Source: an uncultured Agathobaculum sp.
GTDB taxonomy: Bacteria > Bacillota > Clostridia > Oscillospirales > Butyricicoccaceae
Assembly: GCA_944380945.1 (NCBI GenBank)
Contig: CALWJG010000002.1
Span: 1-26,118 of the forward strand
DNA length: 26,118 nt
Direction of reading: 5' to 3'
Shown here piece by piece: positions 23,986-26,118 of this stretch. Every line of letters begins with the position of its first letter. Position 1 is the first letter of the stretch. Under the pieces are notes generated by a model, which was not told where the DNA came from, searched no databases, and was given only the letters and a program-made list of their open reading frames with translations. A program made the position numbers and the translations under genes.

Positions 23986-24225
23986 TCAGTCCTCGTCGAT
24001 CTCCAGATAGTCCGCCAGATCCTTGAACAGCGCGGTCGCATCGACGTCGTCCTCAAGCACGATCTGCAGAGGCTCGTTGAGCGAGAGCAGGAACATGCCG
24101 AGCAGGCTCTTGGCGTCTACCATGCCGCTCTTGCCGTGGATCCAAATGTCATAGGGATACTTGGTGACGATCTTGTTGATCTTCTGGATGTCGTCCGTAT
24201 TCTTTACGCGAATACCTCTGGTCAT
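23986..24225 (-). CDS. HPr-like protein lacking the phospho-histidine site
   Basis: A 79-residue protein of the HPr fold. The C-terminal half is typical: SGMVDAKSLLGMFLLSL holds the K-S-x-x-G element of the regulatory Ser46 region (Ser40 here), and the final helix LFKDLADYLEI is normal. The N-terminal G-L-H-A-R-P segment that carries the catalytic His15 is replaced by KNTDDIQKINK, so it cannot accept phosphate at the usual His. ATG start at 24225 with AGGAGGT (reverse strand 24240-24234). It is convergent with the CIS operon and shares its terminator. It may be a Crh-like regulatory HPr relative; the missing His is seen directly, the function is inferred. Confidence 0.85.
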   Translation of the reverse strand: MTRGIRVKNTDDIQKINKIVTKYPYDIWIHGKSGMVDAKSLLGMFLLSLNEPLQIVLEDDVDATALFKDLADYLEIDED

Positions 24226-24274
24226 AATAGCTTACCTCCTCGTAATTGACTCACAAGATTTCCTCTTTGCTATC

Positions 24275-24280
24275 ATTATA
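24275..24280 (-). promoter_or_regulatory. Probable -10 box of the HPr-like gene
   Basis: A perfect TATAAT on the minus strand, preceded by TATGC, about 50 bases upstream of the start codon. No good -35 hexamer is seen at 17 bases (CTTTTC there), so the promoter may be weak or extended. The surrounding AT-rich stretch contrasts with the GC-rich genes. Confidence 0.6.
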
Positions 24281-24425
24281 GCATAAAAAGCTGGAAAGAA
24301 AAGAGTTTTTTCCGCCCGAACACATTTTTCATCATTTTGAAAACAGGGAGAGAAGGAAAGCAATAGGAGTTGTGTAAAACATACAAATGAGATTGATAAA
24401 AATTGTGCAAAGCGCAGAAAACACC

Positions 24426-24447
24426 GCAGGGATGGCAGCTGTCCTGC
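24426..24447 (-). terminator. Possible weak terminator of the ispDF unit
   Basis: GCAGG/CCTGC arms around a CAGCTG core, right after the ispF stop, followed on the minus strand by GGTGTTTT. The stem is only five perfect pairs and the U-run is short. No better candidate is seen in 24226-24447, which is otherwise AT-rich and holds no gene that I can support. Confidence 0.25.
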
Positions 24448-24921
24448 TCAGTACTCGGTCAGCAGACAGACGCAGTGCGCCGCGATGCCCTGCTTCTGGC
24501 CGGTGAAGCCCAGCCCCTCCTCGGTGGTGGCCTTGACCGAGATGCGCGAGACCGAGCAGCCGATGGCCGCGGCGAGGTTTTTGCGCATCTCCTCGATGTA
24601 GGGCGCGAGCTTGGGCGCCTGCGCGAGCACGGTCGCATCCAGATTGCCCAGCCGGTAGCCGTTCTCGCGCATCAGCGCGGCGACGTGGCGCAGCAGCGCC
24701 ATGCTGTCCGCGCCGGCGTAATGCGGGTCGCTGTCCGGGAAGTGGCGGCCGATGTCGCCCAGGGCGAGCGCGCCGAGCAGCGCGTCCATGACCGCGTGGG
24801 TGAGCACGTCCGCATCCGAGTGGCCGTCCAGCCCGGTCTCATGCGGGATGTCCACCCCGCCGATGATGCACCGGCGGCCGGGGACCAGACGGTGCACGTC
24901 GTAGCCGTGTCCAATGCGCAT
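24448..24921 (-). CDS. ispF: 2-C-methyl-D-erythritol 2,4-cyclodiphosphate synthase
   Basis: A 157-residue IspF, the fifth enzyme of the MEP isoprenoid pathway: it converts 4-diphosphocytidyl-methylerythritol 2-phosphate to the cyclic diphosphate, releasing CMP. Metal ligands are in place: D8 and H10 in GHGYDVHRL, and H42 in the GLDGHSDADVLTHA segment. The C-terminal ISVKATTEEGLGFTG motif is intact. Length is standard. The ATG at 24921 follows the ispD stop after one base, so the two genes are translationally coupled. It is cytosolic and forms a trimer in known homologues. The frame runs on upstream into ispD, but the start is fixed by the MRIGHGYDVH beginning typical of the family. Confidence 0.97.
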   Translation of the reverse strand: MRIGHGYDVHRLVPGRRCIIGGVDIPHETGLDGHSDADVLTHAVMDALLGALALGDIGRHFPDSDPHYAGADSMALLRHVAALMRENGYRLGNLDATVLAQAPKLAPYIEEMRKNLAAAIGCSVSRISVKATTEEGLGFTGQKQGIAAHCVCLLTEY

Positions 24922-24922
24922 T

Positions 24923-25639
24923 TCAGTCCGCCTCCTTCTGCAAAAGCGCTTGCGCCACAAGGATATCCTCCGGCGTGGTGATCTTGATGTTCTCATAGCT
25001 GCCGTGCGTGGCCTGTACGGCCTGTCCCATCGCTTCGACAGCCGCACAGTCGTCGGTAAAGCTGCGCCCGCTGCGCGCCGCATCCTCGAGCGCGCGCAGC
25101 AGCAGCTCGCGGCGGAACACCTGCGGCGTCTGCACGGCGGCGAGCGTGTCACGCGGCACATCGGCGGCGATCGTCCCGTCCGCGATGCGCTTGATGCTGT
25201 CCTTGACCGGCACGACCGGCGCGGCCGCGCCGTGCTCTGCCGCAGCGCAGACCGCTTCGGTGATGACCGCCTCGGACACGAGCGGGCGTGCGCCGTCATG
25301 CACGGCGACGAGCGCCGCATCCGCGGGCGCGGCGCGCAGGCCGGCCAGCACCGAGGCGGTGCGGCTGTCCCCGCCGCGGGTGACCGTGCGCAGCTTGCCG
25401 ACGCCGTAGCTGCGCGCCAGCTCGGTATAGGGCAGGATGTCCTGCTCGCGGCAGACCAGCACGATGTCGCGCACAGCCGCGCATTTTTCAAACGCGCGCA
25501 GCGTGTGCGCCAGCACGGGCGCGCCGGCCAGCGGCAGCAGCAGCTTGTTCTGTCCGCCCATGCGCTGCGATGAGCCCGCGGCGACGATCACCGCGCACAC
25601 CGCGGGCAGGGCTTTTTTCTTTTTCCGGATCGCGGGCAT
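24923..25639 (-). CDS. ispD: 2-C-methyl-D-erythritol 4-phosphate cytidylyltransferase
   Basis: A 238-residue IspD, third enzyme of the MEP pathway, joining CTP and methylerythritol 4-phosphate. Motifs: CTP-binding VIVAAGSSQRMGGQNK (about 18-33), VHDGARPLV, PVVPVKDSIKRI, the AVQTPQVFRRELL segment and FTDDCAAVE. Length is close to the usual 230-240. The ATG at 25639 is chosen because AAAGGAGGGG lies just upstream on the minus strand; the frame is open beyond it to 25837, but that part holds no family sequence. The N-terminus has an extra basic patch (RKKKK) before the first strand. ispF follows one base after its stop. The C-terminal side shows no fusion. Confidence 0.95.
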   Translation of the reverse strand: MPAIRKKKKALPAVCAVIVAAGSSQRMGGQNKLLLPLAGAPVLAHTLRAFEKCAAVRDIVLVCREQDILPYTELARSYGVGKLRTVTRGGDSRTASVLAGLRAAPADAALVAVHDGARPLVSEAVITEAVCAAAEHGAAAPVVPVKDSIKRIADGTIAADVPRDTLAAVQTPQVFRRELLLRALEDAARSGRSFTDDCAAVEAMGQAVQATHGSYENIKITTPEDILVAQALLQKEAD

Positions 25640-25659
25640 AGCGGCCCCTCCTTTAGAAC

Positions 25660-25685
25660 AAAGGCTTTGCATTCGCAAAGCCTTT
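25660..25685. promoter_or_regulatory. Perfect hairpin just upstream of the ispD ribosome binding site
   Basis: An 11-base-pair perfect inverted repeat (AAAGGCTTTGC, loop ATTC, then its complement). On the minus strand it ends about six bases before the ispD Shine-Dalgarno region. It could stabilise the leader, affect ribosome access, or be the remnant of an upstream terminator. A TTGACA-like hexamer lies further upstream on the same strand (25698-25693), but no good -10 follows it. Confidence 0.6.
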
Positions 25686-25731
25686 GGCAGTTTGTCAAAA
25701 AAGTTTGCGCGCCGCAGGCGCGTATGAAATA

Positions 25732-25757
25732 GAATATTGCGGCATGCCGCAATATTC
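25732..25757. repeat. 26-base perfect palindrome
   Basis: The sequence from 25732 to 25757 is identical to its reverse complement, with centre GGCATGCC flanked by GCAATATT/AATATTGC. It could be a dimeric regulator site or a cruciform-forming repeat. No gene follows closely on the plus strand; the nearest gene start is that of ispD on the minus strand. Confidence 0.75.
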
Positions 25758-25782
25758 ATAAAATCCGGGGACACGAGGTGAA

Positions 25783-25797
25783 TTGGCCGAAGGCCAA
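25783..25797. repeat. Short hairpin TTGGCC/GGCCAA
   Basis: A six-base-pair inverted repeat around GAA, followed by AGAGAAAGTGGCCT. Its layout (hairpin, then GAAAG, then GGCCT) resembles the two 50-base units that follow, so it may be a further, poorly conserved member of the same repeat group. Confidence 0.4.
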
Positions 25798-25832
25798 GAG
25801 AAAGTGGCCTGGGCCATGCGCCTCGGATTGCT

Positions 25833-25882
25833 CTCATTGAATCGCCGCACGGCGGCGGAATAAGGACAGAGGCCTACGGGCT
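25833..25882 (+). repeat. Imperfect 50-base repeat, copy A
   Basis: Matches copy B at 42 of 50 positions by eye, without gaps. It contains a GCCGCACGGCGGC hairpin and ends in GGCCTACGGGCT. Intergenic, with no coding potential that I can support. Confidence 0.7.
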
Positions 25883-25904
25883 ATACAAACCGCTGTCAAG
25901 TGTA

Positions 25905-25954
25905 CTCATTTAACTGCCGCACGGCGGCAGAAAGAGGATAGTGGCCTACGGGCT
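25905..25954 (+). repeat. Imperfect 50-base repeat, copy B
   Basis: Direct copy of the 25833-25882 unit, 72 bases start to start. The hairpin core and the GGCCTACGGGCT end are conserved; changes cluster in the A-rich middle and just before the hairpin. Confidence 0.7.
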
Positions 25955-25990
25955 GCCTGAAAGGCGCGCGCAGACAGCGGAATATTCGTT

Positions 25991-26047
25991 TGGGCCGTAG
26001 CCCGCTGACCGCTTTCCGCCGCAAAGCGGCGGCTATTCAACGAGTGC
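25991..26047 (-). repeat. Diverged inverted copy of the intergenic repeat
   Basis: Read on the minus strand, this begins CACTCGTTGAATAGCCGCC, passes a GCCGCC/GGCGGC hairpin and ends GGGCTACGGCCC. The order of elements is the same as in copies A and B but the match is loose. Together with them it makes a cluster of hairpin repeats in the 479-base gap between ispD and the window end. Confidence 0.45.
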
Positions 26048-26065
26048 AACTGTAGTTTCAAACGA

Positions 26066-26101
26066 GAGGCTGTTCGAAAAACGCAGTTTTTCGACAGCCT
26101 C
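26066..26101. terminator. Strong hairpin near the window edge, possible terminator
   Basis: GAGGCTGTTCGAAAAA pairs with TTTTTCGACAGCCTC with a single bulged T, around a short loop. The five A/T pairs nearest the loop and lack of a T-run after it make it a poor classical terminator. It may instead end a mobile or palindromic element extending beyond the window. Confidence 0.45.
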
Positions 26102-26118
26102 AGGTCAAACGCATAATT

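Noticed and set aside
25676..25698. Promoter for ispD based on a minus-strand TTGACA
   Set aside because: No acceptable -10 hexamer lies 16-18 bases downstream; the spacer runs into the hairpin.
25640..25837. Upstream extension of the ispD frame
   Set aside because: The added residues have no family similarity and cross the hairpins; a strong ribosome binding site precedes the ATG at 25639.
1..26118. CRISPR array, tRNA or rRNA genes, insertion sequence or prophage integrase
   Set aside because: No regular spacer-repeat pattern, cloverleaf, rRNA segment, transposase or integrase sequence was seen. The CIS genes look like a resident operon and not an intact prophage, since no capsid, terminase or lysis genes are present.

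Overview
The window is a very GC-rich stretch of a bacterial chromosome. It is almost wholly occupied by one long plus-strand operon (about 1 to 23902) that encodes the baseplate, spike, cap and ATPase part of a contractile injection system (CIS: a phage-tail-like or type VI-like nanomachine). A short minus-strand housekeeping block follows: an HPr-like protein, then ispD and ispF. AGGAGG-type ribosome binding sites, frequent GTG and TTG starts, and an HPr-like protein of a sort I associate with Clostridia suggest a high-GC Clostridia/Oscillospiraceae-type gut Firmicute. This is inference; there is no rRNA in the window.

Layout: (1) 2-1144, the end of an Ala/Gln/Pro-rich repetitive protein of unknown function. 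(2) 1166-10404, a compact baseplate module: LysM-bearing tube/adaptor protein (Afp7-like), gpD-like hub, gpV-like OB-fold spike, gp25-like wedge, two baseplate-J-like proteins, and a gpI-like tail protein. (3) 10401-12182, a fibre- or wedge-like protein with an NRYFYGKLL motif and a C-terminal Ig-like domain. (4) 12212-18467, an unusual accessory block: a kinase-like protein lacking catalytic residues with a basic amphipathic tail, a four-TM protein with HAMP and degenerate class III cyclase domains, a small tail-anchored protein, and a membrane-anchored MORN-repeat protein. (5) 18488-22363, CIS core again: DUF4255/Pvc16-type tube terminator, DUF4280 PAAR-like tip, and an Afp15-like AAA+ ATPase. 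(6) 22388-23902, a two-TM protein with SpoIIE/PP2C-like and RsbW-like ATPase domains, both of which have lost canonical residues. A strong bidirectional hairpin at 23915-23946 ends the operon. (7) 23986-25639, the minus-strand genes. (8) 25640-26118, a non-coding region full of hairpins and imperfect palindromic repeats.

How the parts fit: the baseplate genes are transcribed in assembly-like order with overlapping starts and stops, so stoichiometric co-translation is likely. Sheath and tube genes are not in the window and presumably lie upstream. The most striking feature is that the CIS genes are mixed with five predicted membrane-associated proteins. Three of these carry signalling-enzyme folds (kinase, nucleotide cyclase, PP2C/ATPase) whose catalytic motifs look eroded. 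I saw no holin, endolysin or recognisable toxin. I infer a membrane-docked CIS with a platform or sensor built from pseudoenzymes, rather than a particle freed by lysis. This is a hypothesis from sequence reading only.
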